DNA from: Streptomyces mobaraensis NBRC 13819 = DSM 40847
GTDB lineage: Bacteria > Actinomycetota > Actinomycetes > Streptomycetales > Streptomycetaceae
DNA: 64,000 nucleotides
Assembly (NCBI RefSeq): GCF_017916255.1
Contig: NZ_CP072827.1
Coordinates: 1,736,001-1,800,000 of the forward strand
Reading direction: 5' to 3'
Within the stretch, counting starts at the first letter, position 1; each line of letters begins with the position of its first letter. Below, piece by piece: positions 8,914-17,231 of this stretch. The notes beneath the pieces were generated by a model that saw nothing but the letters and a program-made list of their open reading frames with translations, did not search any database and was not told where the DNA came from. The translations under genes and the position numbers were made by a program.

Positions 8914-10374
8914 ATGACAGCACGTCGGAACAGGCCGCAGGAGATCGTGGAGCGGACCCTCGCGCTGTCCCGCGCGGACGGTTGCGCGGTGGTCGTCGCC
9001 GAGCGCTCGTCGGCCGATCTGCGCTGGGCGCGCAACGCGCTGACCACCAATGGCACCGCGCGCGGGCGCGCGGTGACCGTGATCGCGACCGTGGGCGGCG
9101 GGCAGGGGACGGCCGCCGGGGTGGTGTCGGGTTCGGCGGTGACGGCCGACGACGTGGAGCCGCTGGTGCGGGCCGCCGAGGAGGCCGCGCGCGGGGCGGG
9201 GCCCGCCGACGACGCGCAGCCCCTGGTGGCGGACGTCCCGCACTCCCCCGCGTACGCGGAGCCGCCGGCCGGGGCGTCCGCCGCGGTGTTCGACGCGTTC
9301 GCCCCGGCGCTCGGCGAGTCCTTCGCCCGGGCCCGGGCCGAGGGCCGCGAGCTGTACGGCTACGCCCGGCACCAGACGGTCACCTCCTACCTGGGCACCT
9401 CGACCGGGCTGCGGCTGCGGCACGACCAGCCCATGGGCCGGGTGGAGCTGAACGCCAAGGACGTACGCGGTACCGGCTCGGCGTGGCTGTCGCGGGCCAC
9501 GGATGCGTTCGCGGACGTCGATCCGCGCGAGCTGGACGCCGAGCTGGCCCGGCGGCTGGTCTGGGCGGCCCGGGGCCGGAGCGAGCTGCCCGCCGGGCGG
9601 TATCCGACGCTGCTGCCGCCGGCGGCCGTGGCGGATCTGGTGTGCTACCAGCAGCTGCGGGCGGACGCGCGGGACGCGGCGGAGGGCCGGACGGTGTTCG
9701 CGCGGCCGGGCGGCGGCGCAGGGCCGGGCGGCCGTACGCAAGAGGGCGGCGGTACGCGACAGGGCGGCCGTACGCGCGTGGGCGAGAAGCTGTCCGGCCT
9801 GCCGCTGACCCTGCGCAGCGATCCGTACGCCCCCGGCCTGGAGTGCGCGCCGTTCGTGCTGACGGACGGCTCGGACACCCGGTTGTCGGTCTTCGACAGC
9901 GGTCTGCCGCTGGCGGCGACGGACTGGATCCGCGACGGGGTGCTGGAGCGGCTGACCGCCGGGCGGCACACCGCCGCGCTGACGGGCCTGCCCGTCGCCC
10001 CGTACACGGACAACCTGATCCTGGAGGCGGGCGGGGCCCGGTCGCTGGACGAGATGGTCGCCGCGAGCGGGCACGAGGGTCCCGAGCTGCTGCTCACCTC
10101 GCTCTGGTACATCCGTGAGGTGGACCCGGCGACGCTGCTGGTCACCGGGCTGACCCGGGATGGCGTCCTGCTGGTGCGGGACGGTGAGGTCGTCGGGGAG
10201 GTGAACAACTTCCGGTTCAACGAGTCGCCGGTGGACCTGCTGTCCCGGGCGGTGGAGGCGGGCCGCACCGAGCGCACGGTGCCGCGTGACCTGGCCAAGA
10301 TCTGCCCGCGCGCGGCGATGCCGGCGCTGCGGGTGCCCGACTTCCACATGAGCTCGGTCAGCAAGGGGGTGTGA
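8914..10374 (+). CDS. tldE: TldE/PmbA, partner of TldD
   Basis: This 486-residue protein of the PmbA/TldE family lacks the HExxxH motif and acts with TldD. It shows the family's N-terminal start (EIVERTLALSRADGCAVVVAERSSADLRWARN) in pieces, and the C-terminal region SLWYIREVDPATLLVTGLTRDGV followed by EVVGEVNNFRFNESPVDLL. A Gly/Arg-rich, repeat-like insert (about residues 265-290, GGRTQEGGGTRQGGRTR) interrupts the domain and is probably a surface loop. It is transcribed in the same direction as tldD with a short gap. Confidence 0.88.
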   Translation: MTARRNRPQEIVERTLALSRADGCAVVVAERSSADLRWARNALTTNGTARGRAVTVIATVGGGQGTAAGVVSGSAVTADDVEPLVRAAEEAARGAGPADDAQPLVADVPHSPAYAEPPAGASAAVFDAFAPALGESFARARAEGRELYGYARHQTVTSYLGTSTGLRLRHDQPMGRVELNAKDVRGTGSAWLSRATDAFADVDPRELDAELARRLVWAARGRSELPAGRYPTLLPPAAVADLVCYQQLRADARDAAEGRTVFARPGGGAGPGGRTQEGGGTRQGGRTRVGEKLSGLPLTLRSDPYAPGLECAPFVLTDGSDTRLSVFDSGLPLAATDWIRDGVLERLTAGRHTAALTGLPVAPYTDNLILEAGGARSLDEMVAASGHEGPELLLTSLWYIREVDPATLLVTGLTRDGVLLVRDGEVVGEVNNFRFNESPVDLLSRAVEAGRTERTVPRDLAKICPRAAMPALRVPDFHMSSVSKGV

Positions 10375-10512
10375 GGGGCGGGGCCCGGGGGGCGGTACGG
10401 GCGGGGGCGCCGCGCGCACGGCCGAATAGACTGGCGCACGACCGACCTGTTCCGCCCCCGCGCCCCCTGGGCCGCCGGGGACCAACCGTCCGCTACAGAT
10501 CTCAGGAACGCC

Positions 10513-11928
10513 ATGACACGCCTCGGCGAATCCGTCGCCCGCGCCAGTGAGCTCCTCGCGCAGGACCTCTCCCTCGACTCGACCGTGGAGCAGCTGCTCA
10601 CCGAGACCAAGGCGCGGCGTTATCTGGACCTGTCGGACCTCTCGGCGCGGGAGCAGGCGGAGCTGATCGCCGGTCGCGCGGTGGAGGTGCTGCCCGGCAC
10701 GGACAAGCTGGCCGAGCGGATCGACGAGCGCCGGGCCGCCGGTGAGAACCTGCACATCAAGCTGGGCATCGACCCGACGGCGGCCGACGTGCACCTCGGG
10801 CACACCGTGCCGATGATCGTCCTCAACCGCTTCCAGCGGATGGGGCACGACGTCACGCTGCTGATCGGCGACTTCACCGCCAAGATCGGCGACCCGACGG
10901 GCCGGACGGCCGAGCGCCCGCCGCTGACCGACGAGGACATCGAGAAGAACCTCGCGGGCTACCGCGAGCAGGTGCGGCCCTTCTTCGACTTCGAGAAGGT
11001 CAGCTTCCGGCAGAACAGCGAGTGGCTGGCGCCGTTCACCTTCCCCGAGCTGCTGGGCCTGCTCAACCAGGTGCCGGTCTCGCAGCTGCTCCAGCGCGAG
11101 GACTTCCGCAACCGCCTCGCCGCGGGCTCGGGCCTGACCATGTCCGAGCTGATGTACCCGATCGCGCAGGGCCTGGACTCGGTGGCGCTGGACTGCGACG
11201 TCGAGCTCGGCGGCGCCGACCAGCTGCTCAACCTGCAGATGGGCCGCAAGCTGATGGAGCTGCGCGGGCAGCGTCCGCAGCTGGTGGTGACCATGCCGCT
11301 GATCGAGGGCACCGACGGCACCGGCGCGAAGATGTCCAAGTCCAAGGGCAACTACGTGGGGCTGACCGCGACCGCCGACGACGTCTTCGGCAAGATCATG
11401 TCGGTCCCGGACCGGCTGATGGAGCCGTACCTGAAGGCGTGGACCGAGTGGACGGACGCGGAGATCGCGCTCGCGCTCGGCCGGGTCGGGGAGCGTTCGC
11501 TGCACCCGATGGACCTGAAGAAGGTCCTCGCGGGCGAGGTCGTGGCCGCGCTCTACGGGGTCGAGGCCGCGATGGCCGCCCGGGCCGGGTTCGTCGCCCA
11601 GTTCTCGAAGAAGAGCTTCACCGACGTCGGCGACCTGCCGGTGGTGGAGGTGGCCGAGCACGGCGCCGAGCCGGTCACGGCCGTCCTCAGCAAGGTGCTG
11701 GGCTTCCAGCCGAGCGCCTCGGCCGCGCGCCGGGTCGCCAAGCAGAACGGCCTGCGGCTGGTCGTGGAGACCGACGGCGGGCAGCAGGCGATCGTGCTGG
11801 CCGAGGCGGACGCGATCCGTCCGCTGGCCGAGGTGGTGCCGGAGCTGCTGTCGGGCGCCGGGCTTTCGGCGGCGGGCGCCGTCTACCTCAAGACGGGCCG
11901 GCGGATCGCGGAGCTCCGCGGGCTGTAG
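10513..11928 (+). CDS. tyrS: tyrosyl-tRNA synthetase
   Basis: This 471-residue class I aminoacyl-tRNA synthetase charges tRNA-Tyr. The HIGH-type signature is HLGH at residues 94-97 and the KMSKS loop is at 273-277 (GAKMSKSKGNYVGL). Tyrosine-pocket residues lie in GGADQLLNLQMGRKL. A C-terminal S4-like RNA-binding domain spans about residues 400-471 (SASAARRVAKQNGLRL). The 137-bp leader is too short for, and does not resemble, a T-box. A strong hairpin follows the gene at 11938-11980. Confidence 0.95.
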   Translation: MTRLGESVARASELLAQDLSLDSTVEQLLTETKARRYLDLSDLSAREQAELIAGRAVEVLPGTDKLAERIDERRAAGENLHIKLGIDPTAADVHLGHTVPMIVLNRFQRMGHDVTLLIGDFTAKIGDPTGRTAERPPLTDEDIEKNLAGYREQVRPFFDFEKVSFRQNSEWLAPFTFPELLGLLNQVPVSQLLQREDFRNRLAAGSGLTMSELMYPIAQGLDSVALDCDVELGGADQLLNLQMGRKLMELRGQRPQLVVTMPLIEGTDGTGAKMSKSKGNYVGLTATADDVFGKIMSVPDRLMEPYLKAWTEWTDAEIALALGRVGERSLHPMDLKKVLAGEVVAALYGVEAAMAARAGFVAQFSKKSFTDVGDLPVVEVAEHGAEPVTAVLSKVLGFQPSASAARRVAKQNGLRLVVETDGGQQAIVLAEADAIRPLAEVVPELLSGAGLSAAGAVYLKTGRRIAELRGL

Positions 11929-11937
11929 CCACCCCTC

Positions 11938-11980
11938 ACGCGGACGGGCGGGCCGGGTCTTCCGGTCCGCCCGTCCGCGT
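11938..11980. terminator. bidirectional hairpin terminator after tyrS
   Basis: A 19-bp stem with one mismatch (arms 11938-11956 and 11962-11980, loop GTCTT) lies between the convergent tyrS and the GlsB-family gene. It could terminate both. There is no long U-tract. Confidence 0.7.
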
Positions 11981-12007
11981 TCCCGGGGGCGGCGGCGTGC
12001 CGCCGGG

Positions 12008-12286
12008 CTAGGCCCGCGCTCCCCTCCTGCCCCGGGTCCCGACCCAGAGCCGGTCTCCGATGGCGACGACGATGACGGCGCCGGCCAGCTGGAGCAGGTG
12101 CCGGATCCAGTCGATGCCGCTGGTGTGCCGGACCCCCAGCGCACTGGCGGCCCAGTTGCCCAGGAGGGAGCCGACCATGCCGCAGATGATCGTCAGCCAG
12201 ATGGGGATCGCTTGCTTGCCCGGCAGGATCGCCTTGGCGATCAGGCCCAGAATCAGACCGACGATGATGGCCCACAACCAGTTCAT
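12008..12286 (-). CDS. GlsB/YeaQ/YmgE-family stress-response membrane protein
   Basis: This 92-residue membrane protein has three predicted helices. The N-terminal segment MNWLWAIIVGLILGLIAKAI, followed by LPGKQ, is diagnostic of the transglycosylase-associated (Tag/GlsB) family, normally 80-95 residues. A C-terminal basic tail (GTRGRRGARA) follows the third helix. Members are linked to general stress but have no defined biochemical role. It is monocistronic, ends toward tyrS and is divergent from the DUF3099 gene. Confidence 0.85.
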   Translation of the reverse strand: MNWLWAIIVGLILGLIAKAILPGKQAIPIWLTIICGMVGSLLGNWAASALGVRHTSGIDWIRHLLQLAGAVIVVAIGDRLWVGTRGRRGARA

Positions 12287-12523
12287 GCCGCCTCCTCGTG
12301 CGACGCTGCGGAGCGTGCTCACGCCAGTGTCGGCCCGCCACCCGTCCGGCGCACGTCGAACCCTTCCGCACGCCGTCCCGTGCACGTCGAGCGCCGTCCC
12401 GGCGGCGAAAACGGAGGTGCCCCGGCCTCGTCCCGGCGGGGGCCGCGGCGTAACGTTGAGTACACACCGGTGCGAGGAACGGACCGAGCCGGAGGCAGTG
12501 AGGCGAATCGGGTGGTGGATGTG

Positions 12524-12886
12524 ATGCGGAAGCGCGGCCAGACGGAGACCTTCCGGATCACCGGAGCCCGCCAGGGACTGGCCGAGGACGTACGCGGCCG
12601 GCAGCGCCGCTATGTGATCTCGATGGGGATCCGCACGGTGTCCGTGATCCTGACCGTGGTGCTCTGGAACGTGGAGCGTTACGTGGCGATCGGCACGCTG
12701 GTGCTCGGCGCACTGCTGCCGTACATCGCGGTCGTCATCGCCAACGCGGGCCGGGAGAACGCCCCTTCGCTGCCCGGGACGTTCATACCCGCGCCGACGC
12801 GGCCCGCCCTGCCGCAGGGGCCCGGTGGAGCCGAAGAGTCCGCTGATGAGAGCGGCCGTGTGGGTCAACAGGGCGGCCAGGGCTGA
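12524..12886 (+). CDS. DUF3099-family membrane protein
   Basis: This 120-residue protein starts with a hydrophilic conserved segment (FRITGARQGLAEDVRGRQRR). Two transmembrane helices follow (about residues 33-50 and 53-74), then a Pro/Gly-rich cytoplasmic tail. The pattern fits the actinobacterial DUF3099 family, whose function is unknown. I use the ATG at 12524; an in-frame GTG at 12512 has comparable Shine-Dalgarno support. It is probably monocistronic, with the candidate structured RNA just downstream. Confidence 0.75.
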   Translation: MRKRGQTETFRITGARQGLAEDVRGRQRRYVISMGIRTVSVILTVVLWNVERYVAIGTLVLGALLPYIAVVIANAGRENAPSLPGTFIPAPTRPALPQGPGGAEESADESGRVGQQGGQG

Positions 12887-12984
12887 GGCTTGGCCCCGGT
12901 GCCCGATAAGGGCAAGCTCAGGAAAAGCTCAAATCAATCATGTCTTTCGGTGCCCTTCAGGGGGCTCTCCGTGACATACTTCGT

Positions 12985-13058
12985 AGGCGCTCCGCATCCC
13001 CCGTCGGAGCGAATGATCGACGCCGGGCGGCTTCCCCCGTGGCTGCCCGGCGTCGTCG
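12985..13058 (+). ncRNA. candidate 6C-like small RNA (two C-loop hairpins)
   Basis: Two adjacent hairpins have C-rich loops. Hairpin 1 is CGCTCCG / CGGAGCG (12988-12994, 13005-13011) around the loop CATCCCCCGT. Hairpin 2 is a perfect 10-bp GACGCCGGGC / GCCCGGCGTC (13019-13028, 13045-13054) around a loop with TTCCCCCGTGG. The short linker GAATGATC separates them. This layout resembles the actinobacterial 6C RNA motif. A promoter-like TGACATACT lies just upstream (about 12972-12980). Each loop has five consecutive C rather than six, so the assignment is tentative. Confidence 0.55.
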
Positions 13059-13061
13059 TGT

Positions 13062-13129
13062 CCGCGGGACGGTGGAATGAGGTGCCGCGGGACGGTGGAA
13101 TGAGGTGCCGCGGGCCGGTGAGTGAGCTG
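13062..13129. repeat. 23-bp tandem repeat
   Basis: Two identical 23-bp units beginning CCGCGGGACGGTGGAATGAG (13062-13084, 13085-13107) are followed by a diverged 22-bp third copy (13108-13129). The array lies directly downstream of the candidate C-loop RNA and upstream of the 77-residue protein gene. Confidence 0.85.
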
Positions 13130-13168
13130 CCGGGACGCCAGGGTGGCGTGGTTACGTAGAGTTGACGT

Positions 13169-13402
13169 GTGAACTTCCCCGAGACCGCCCCGAACTCCCC
13201 TGAGGCCGCCCCGATCTGCTCCGCCAAGGGCTGCCGCGCCCCCGCCGTGTGGGTGCTGGCGTGGAACAACCCCAAGCTGCACACCCCCGAGCGCCGCAAG
13301 ACCTGGCTGGCCTGCGACGAGCACCGCGAGCACCTGTCGGACTTCCTGGGCCTGCGCGGCTTCCTCAAGGACGTGGTGCGGTTCGAGGAGTGGGAGGGCT
13401 GA
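13169..13402 (+). CDS. conserved small cysteine/histidine protein, possible zinc binder
   Basis: This 77-residue protein starts at GTG (13169). It has an N-terminal region rich in Pro, Glu and Ala, then CSAKGCRAPAVWVLAWNNPK, a second part WLACDEHREHLSDFLGLRGF, and a DVVRFEEWE end. The Cys-x4-Cys with a downstream Cys/His cluster suggests a treble-clef-like metal site. It is widely conserved in Streptomyces as an uncharacterised short protein. No enzymatic role can be assigned. It converges with moaA with about 20 bp between. Confidence 0.7.
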   Translation: MNFPETAPNSPEAAPICSAKGCRAPAVWVLAWNNPKLHTPERRKTWLACDEHREHLSDFLGLRGFLKDVVRFEEWEG

Positions 13403-13425
13403 GCCCCCCTCGACGCCGGCGGCGG

Positions 13426-14427
13426 TCAGCCGCCGATCGCCGACATCGGGCGGCGCGGCTGGAGGAACGCCGGGTCGTCGAGGCCCGAGCCCGCCTTCTT
13501 GCCGCGCATGGCCCGCCGCCACAGCTCGGCGATCTCGTCGTCGCCGGCCCCCGCGCGCAGGGCGCCCCGCAGGTCCGTCTCCTCGGTGGCGAACAGGCAG
13601 GTGCGCACCTGCCCGTCGGCGGTGAGCCGGGTGCGGTCGCAGGCCGCGCAGAACGGACGGGTGACGGAGCCGATGACGCCGACCCGGGCCGGTCCGCCGT
13701 CGACCAGCCAGCGCTCGGCGGGCGCGGAGCCGCGCTCGGGGCCGGGCTCGGGGGTGAGGACGAAGCGGGTGCGCAGGCTCGTCAGGATGTCCCCTGCGGT
13801 GATCATCCGCTCGCGGCGCCAGCCGTGCTGGGCGTCCAGCGGCATCTGCTCGATGAAGCGCAGTTCGTAGCCGTGCTCGACGGCCCAGGCGAGCAGGTCG
13901 GGTGCCTCGTCCTCGTTGAGCCCGGGCATCAGCACGGTGTTGACCTTGACGGGTTCGAGGCCGGCGGCGCGGGCCGCGGCGAGGCCGTCGAGGACGTCCT
14001 GGTGGCGGCGGCGCCGGGTGAGCGCGGCGAAGACGTCGGGGCGCAGGGTGTCGAGGGAGACGTTGACCCGGTCGAGGCCGGCGGCCTTGAGGGCGTCGGC
14101 GGTGCGGGCGAGGCCGATGCCGTTGCTGGTGAGCGACAGCCGGGGGCGGACCCCGCCGTCGGCGCGGAGGGCGGAGCAGCGCGCCACGATGTCCACCAGG
14201 CCCGGCCGGAGCAGCGGTTCACCGCCGGTGAAGCGGACCTCGGTGACGCCGAGCAGGGTGACGGCGATCCGCACCAGGCGGACGGTCTCGTCGTCGGTGA
14301 GCAGCTCGGGCTTGGCGAGCCAGCTCAGGCCCTCCTCGGGCATGCAGTAGGTGCAGCGCAGGTTGCACCGGTCGGTCAGGGAGACCCGCAGGTCGGTGGC
14401 GACGCGGCCGTAGGTGTCGATGAGCAC
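13426..14427 (-). CDS. moaA: GTP 3',8-cyclase MoaA
   Basis: This 333-residue radical-SAM enzyme makes the first intermediate of molybdenum cofactor from GTP. The N-terminal cluster motif is CNLRCTYC (DRCNLRCTYCMPEEG), and GGEPLLRPG is the SAM-binding GGE motif. The second 4Fe-4S cluster is supported by the C-terminal Cys in FCAACDRTRL and CLFATE. The usual C-terminal Gly-Gly is present (MSAIGG). The GTG start is preceded by GGAGGGG. The molybdopterin product is needed by the xanthine-dehydrogenase-type operon at 45993-49761. Confidence 0.95.
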   Translation of the reverse strand: MLIDTYGRVATDLRVSLTDRCNLRCTYCMPEEGLSWLAKPELLTDDETVRLVRIAVTLLGVTEVRFTGGEPLLRPGLVDIVARCSALRADGGVRPRLSLTSNGIGLARTADALKAAGLDRVNVSLDTLRPDVFAALTRRRRHQDVLDGLAAARAAGLEPVKVNTVLMPGLNEDEAPDLLAWAVEHGYELRFIEQMPLDAQHGWRRERMITAGDILTSLRTRFVLTPEPGPERGSAPAERWLVDGGPARVGVIGSVTRPFCAACDRTRLTADGQVRTCLFATEETDLRGALRAGAGDDEIAELWRRAMRGKKAGSGLDDPAFLQPRRPMSAIGG

Positions 14428-14492
14428 GGCGCTGCCCCTCCCTCTGCATCCCGCTGATCGCCGATGTGCCGATGCCCGCAGCGTACGCGATG

Positions 14493-14537
14493 CCCCCTGA
14501 GCACCGACAGTTCCCGGGACCGCCGGTGCTCAGGGGG
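14493..14537 (-). terminator. terminator downstream of actP
   Basis: A perfect 14-bp inverted repeat, CCCCCTGAGCACCG (14493-14506) and its complement (14524-14537), lies 9 bp past the actP stop. Confidence 0.7.
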
Positions 14538-14545
14538 CGTACGGG

Positions 14546-16195
14546 TCAGTGCGCGCCGTAACCGGTGAGCGAACGGACCTCCAGTTCGGCGTACTTCTTG
14601 GGGTCGGCGGCCTCGCGGGAGAGCAGCGAGCCCAGCCAGCCGAGCAGGAAGCCGAGCGGGATGGAGACCAGGCCGGGGTTGCCGAGCGGGAACCAGTCGA
14701 AGCTCATGCCGGGGAAGAGGGCCTTCTCGTTGCCGGAGACGACCGGCGAGAAGATCACCAGGGTGACGGAGCTGACGAGTCCGCCGTAGATCGACCACAG
14801 GGCGCCCTGGGTGGTGAAGCGCTTCCAGAACAGGCTGTAGAGGATCGTCGGCAGGTTGGCCGAGGCCGCGACGGCGAAGGCGAGCGCGACCAGGGCGGCG
14901 GCGTTGAGCCGGTGGGCGAAGATGCCCAGCGCGATGGAGATCCCGCCGATCACCACGGCCGCCACCTTGGCGGTGAGCAGTTCCTCCTTCTCGCTCGTCC
15001 GCCCCTTGCGGATCACGTTGGCCCACAGGTCGTGGGCGAACGAGGCGGAGGAGGCGAGGGTGAGTCCGGCGACCACCGCGAGGATGGTGGCGAAGGCGAC
15101 GGCCGAGATCACCGCGAGCAGGATGGCGCCGCCGGTGGAACCGGCGCCTCCGCCGACCTCCTCGGCGAGCAGCGGCGCGGCGGTGTTGCCGGACTCGTTC
15201 GAGGCGATGATCGTCTTGGAGCCGACCAGGGCGGCGGCGCCGAAGCCCAGCGCGATGGTCATCAGGTAGAACGCGCCGATGATGCCGATGGCCCAGTTCA
15301 CCGACTTCCGGGCGGCCTTGGCGGTGGGCACGGTGTAGAAGCGGATCAGGATGTGCGGCAGGCCGGCCGTGCCCAGGACGAGCGCGATGCCCAGCGAGAC
15401 GAAGTTGAGCTTGGACGTGCCGTCCTTGCCGTACTGGAGTCCGGGCTCCAGGAACGCCTTGCCCTTGCCGCTCTTGTCGGCCGCGGCGCCGAGCAGCTCG
15501 GAGAGGTTCCAGTGGAACTTGTTGAGCACCAGGATGGTGATCAGCAGGGTGCCCGCGATGAGCAGGACCGCCTTGACGATCTGCACCCAGGTGGTGCCCT
15601 TCATCCCGCCGATCGTCACGTACAGCACCATCACCAGACCGACCAGGGCGATGATCCAGCGCCGCGACCCCTCGCCGCTCGCGCCCAGCAGCAGGGCCAC
15701 GAGGGCGCCCGCGCCGACCATCTGGGCCAGCAGGTAGAAGATCGAGACGACGATGGTGGAGGTGCCGGCGGCGGTGCGCACCGGCCGCTGGTTCAGCCGG
15801 TGGGCGAGGACGTCGGCCATGGTGAAGCGGCCGGAGTTGCGCAGCGGCTCGGCGACGAGCAGCAGGGCGACCAGCCAGGCGACGAGGAAGCCGATGGAGT
15901 ACAGGAACCCGTCGTAGCCGAAGAGGGCGATGGCGCCGGCGATACCGAGGAACGACGCGGCGGACATGTAGTCGCCGGAGATGGCGAGGCCGTTCTGGAA
16001 GCCGGTGAAGGAGCGGCCGCCGGCGTAGAAGTCGTCGGTGCCCTTGGTCTGCCGGCCGGCCCAGACGGTGATGCCCAGGGTGATGGCGACGAAGACGGAG
16101 AACAGCGTGATGATCAGAGTGCGGTGCTCCCCGGCGCCGCCGGTGGCGGCGAGCACCTCGGCGGCGGTCGGGACGGCGGTCGGTGCGCCGGTCAT
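14546..16195 (-). CDS. actP: acetate/monocarboxylate:cation symporter (ActP-like, SSS family)
   Basis: This 549-residue sodium:solute symporter is predicted to have 13 helices. After a short periplasmic N-terminus it has ITVWAGRQTKGTDDFYAGGR and GFQNGLAISGDYMSAASFLG, the conserved SSS start seen in ActP and MctP. It imports acetate or related monocarboxylates with a cation. It overlaps the upstream DUF485 gene by 4 bp (ATGA), so the two are translationally coupled, an arrangement typical of yjcH-actP. Confidence 0.9.
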   Translation of the reverse strand: MTGAPTAVPTAAEVLAATGGAGEHRTLIITLFSVFVAITLGITVWAGRQTKGTDDFYAGGRSFTGFQNGLAISGDYMSAASFLGIAGAIALFGYDGFLYSIGFLVAWLVALLLVAEPLRNSGRFTMADVLAHRLNQRPVRTAAGTSTIVVSIFYLLAQMVGAGALVALLLGASGEGSRRWIIALVGLVMVLYVTIGGMKGTTWVQIVKAVLLIAGTLLITILVLNKFHWNLSELLGAAADKSGKGKAFLEPGLQYGKDGTSKLNFVSLGIALVLGTAGLPHILIRFYTVPTAKAARKSVNWAIGIIGAFYLMTIALGFGAAALVGSKTIIASNESGNTAAPLLAEEVGGGAGSTGGAILLAVISAVAFATILAVVAGLTLASSASFAHDLWANVIRKGRTSEKEELLTAKVAAVVIGGISIALGIFAHRLNAAALVALAFAVAASANLPTILYSLFWKRFTTQGALWSIYGGLVSSVTLVIFSPVVSGNEKALFPGMSFDWFPLGNPGLVSIPLGFLLGWLGSLLSREAADPKKYAELEVRSLTGYGAH

Positions 16196-16581
16196 TCGGC
16201 GGCCTCCATACGGGCCTTGAGGGCTTCCGCCTTGGGGTCGATACGGGCCGCGGCGTGCCGCGCGTACCACCAGGCGATGAGGAAGGTGGTGAGGAACTGG
16301 GCGAGTCCGAGGACGAGGGCGACGTTGATGTGCCCGGCCACGGTGGTGCCCATGAAGTCGCCTGCGTAGTTCGACAGCAGGACGTAGAGCAGGTACCAGC
16401 CGATGAAGGCGACGGTCAGCGGGAAGGCGAAGGACCGGTGCGCGCGGCGCAGTTCGCCGAACTCGGCGCTGCCCTGGACGGCGGCGAACCGGTCGGGCTG
16501 ACCGGGGATCCCGGGACGGGCGGACGTGCTCTCCGGGGGTGCTGTGGTGGGTGGGGTCTCCGCGACCTCTTCTGAGTCCAC
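16192..16581 (-). CDS. DUF485-family membrane protein (YjcH-like)
   Basis: This 129-residue protein has a hydrophilic acidic N-terminus of about 40 residues, then the DUF485 core with two helices (about 54-72 FPLTVAFIGWYLLYVLLSNY and 88-108). It is the usual small partner of ActP-type symporters. The GTG start at 16581 follows AGGAGAGG. Its stop overlaps the actP start. An ATG about 105 bp further upstream is rejected for lack of a ribosome binding site. Confidence 0.85.
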   Translation of the reverse strand: MDSEEVAETPPTTAPPESTSARPGIPGQPDRFAAVQGSAEFGELRRAHRSFAFPLTVAFIGWYLLYVLLSNYAGDFMGTTVAGHINVALVLGLAQFLTTFLIAWWYARHAAARIDPKAEALKARMEAAE

Positions 16582-17136
16582 GGCCTCTCCTGACGGTGGG
16601 GTTGCGGGGTGCGAGTGGTGTCCGATGCACGAGGGACTGTGATTCGGATCACGCATCGTAGAGGGACACCGCAGTATGCGACAGGGGGAGGACGGTGCAT
16701 GACGCAGCGCGGCCGGTCGGTACAAAACCCGCCGCGCGCCGCCTCGTTGACCTGGCGTGAGCACCGAGTCGCCGCCTCAGCCGCAGTCCCCCGGTCGACG
16801 CCCGTTCGGAGTCATCAGGTTGACGTCCCCCATCGCCGCCGTCCCCGCGCCCCGGCCCGCCGCCGTCCCCACTGCGGGGCGCTGGTACGGGCCGAGGGTG
16901 CCGCTGCCGCTGTTGAGCATCGAAGCCCTGCGCGGGGGCGGCGGCTGAGCGGTCGCCGCCCGTACGTCCGTGGCGGGGACCGGGCGGTTCCCGTCCCTCC
17001 GGCGAAGGCCGAGCCGCTTCCGCCCCAAGCCCCTCGTGGGAGCCGGCGAAGTGTCCGCGCCCGGGGCAGACCGGACGGACTGTCCTGTTCCCCTGGCTTG
17101 TGGCGGGCATGCGCCGGTTTTTTCTTGGGGAATTCA
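16582..17136. other. long divergent intergenic region, no secure gene
   Basis: Between the DUF485 gene and the S8 peptidase no ORF has both a ribosome binding site and a recognisable product. Two short ORFs overlap on opposite strands: 63 codons on plus (16757-16948) and 47 codons on minus (16777-16920, start preceded by AGGG). Neither is convincing. Confidence 0.4.
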
Positions 17137-17166
17137 TTGCTCATCGCCCATGATCGGCGCTAGCTT
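17137..17166 (+). promoter_or_regulatory. candidate vegetative promoter of the S8 peptidase gene
   Basis: TTGCTC (17137-17142) and TAGCTT (17161-17166) are separated by 18 bp within a locally A/T-rich stretch about 65 bp upstream of the peptidase start. The spacing and hexamers fit an HrdB-type promoter. Confidence 0.4.
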
Positions 17167-17231
17167 CACTCGTCATGTACCCGTCCGGCACGCCTGGTGC
17201 CCGACGGCTCCCCGGATGATGTGGAGTTCCC

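Noticed and set aside
7344..10374. RiPP locus based on tldD-tldE
   Set aside because: No precursor peptide, cyclodehydratase or other modifying enzyme lies nearby; the pair is a housekeeping protease in most Streptomyces.
10375..10512. T-box leader upstream of tyrS
   Set aside because: The leader is too short and lacks the conserved T-box sequence and a terminator/antiterminator pair.
13062..13129. CRISPR-like repeats
   Set aside because: The 23-bp units are contiguous with no spacers and no cas genes are present. The same applies to 63134-63217.
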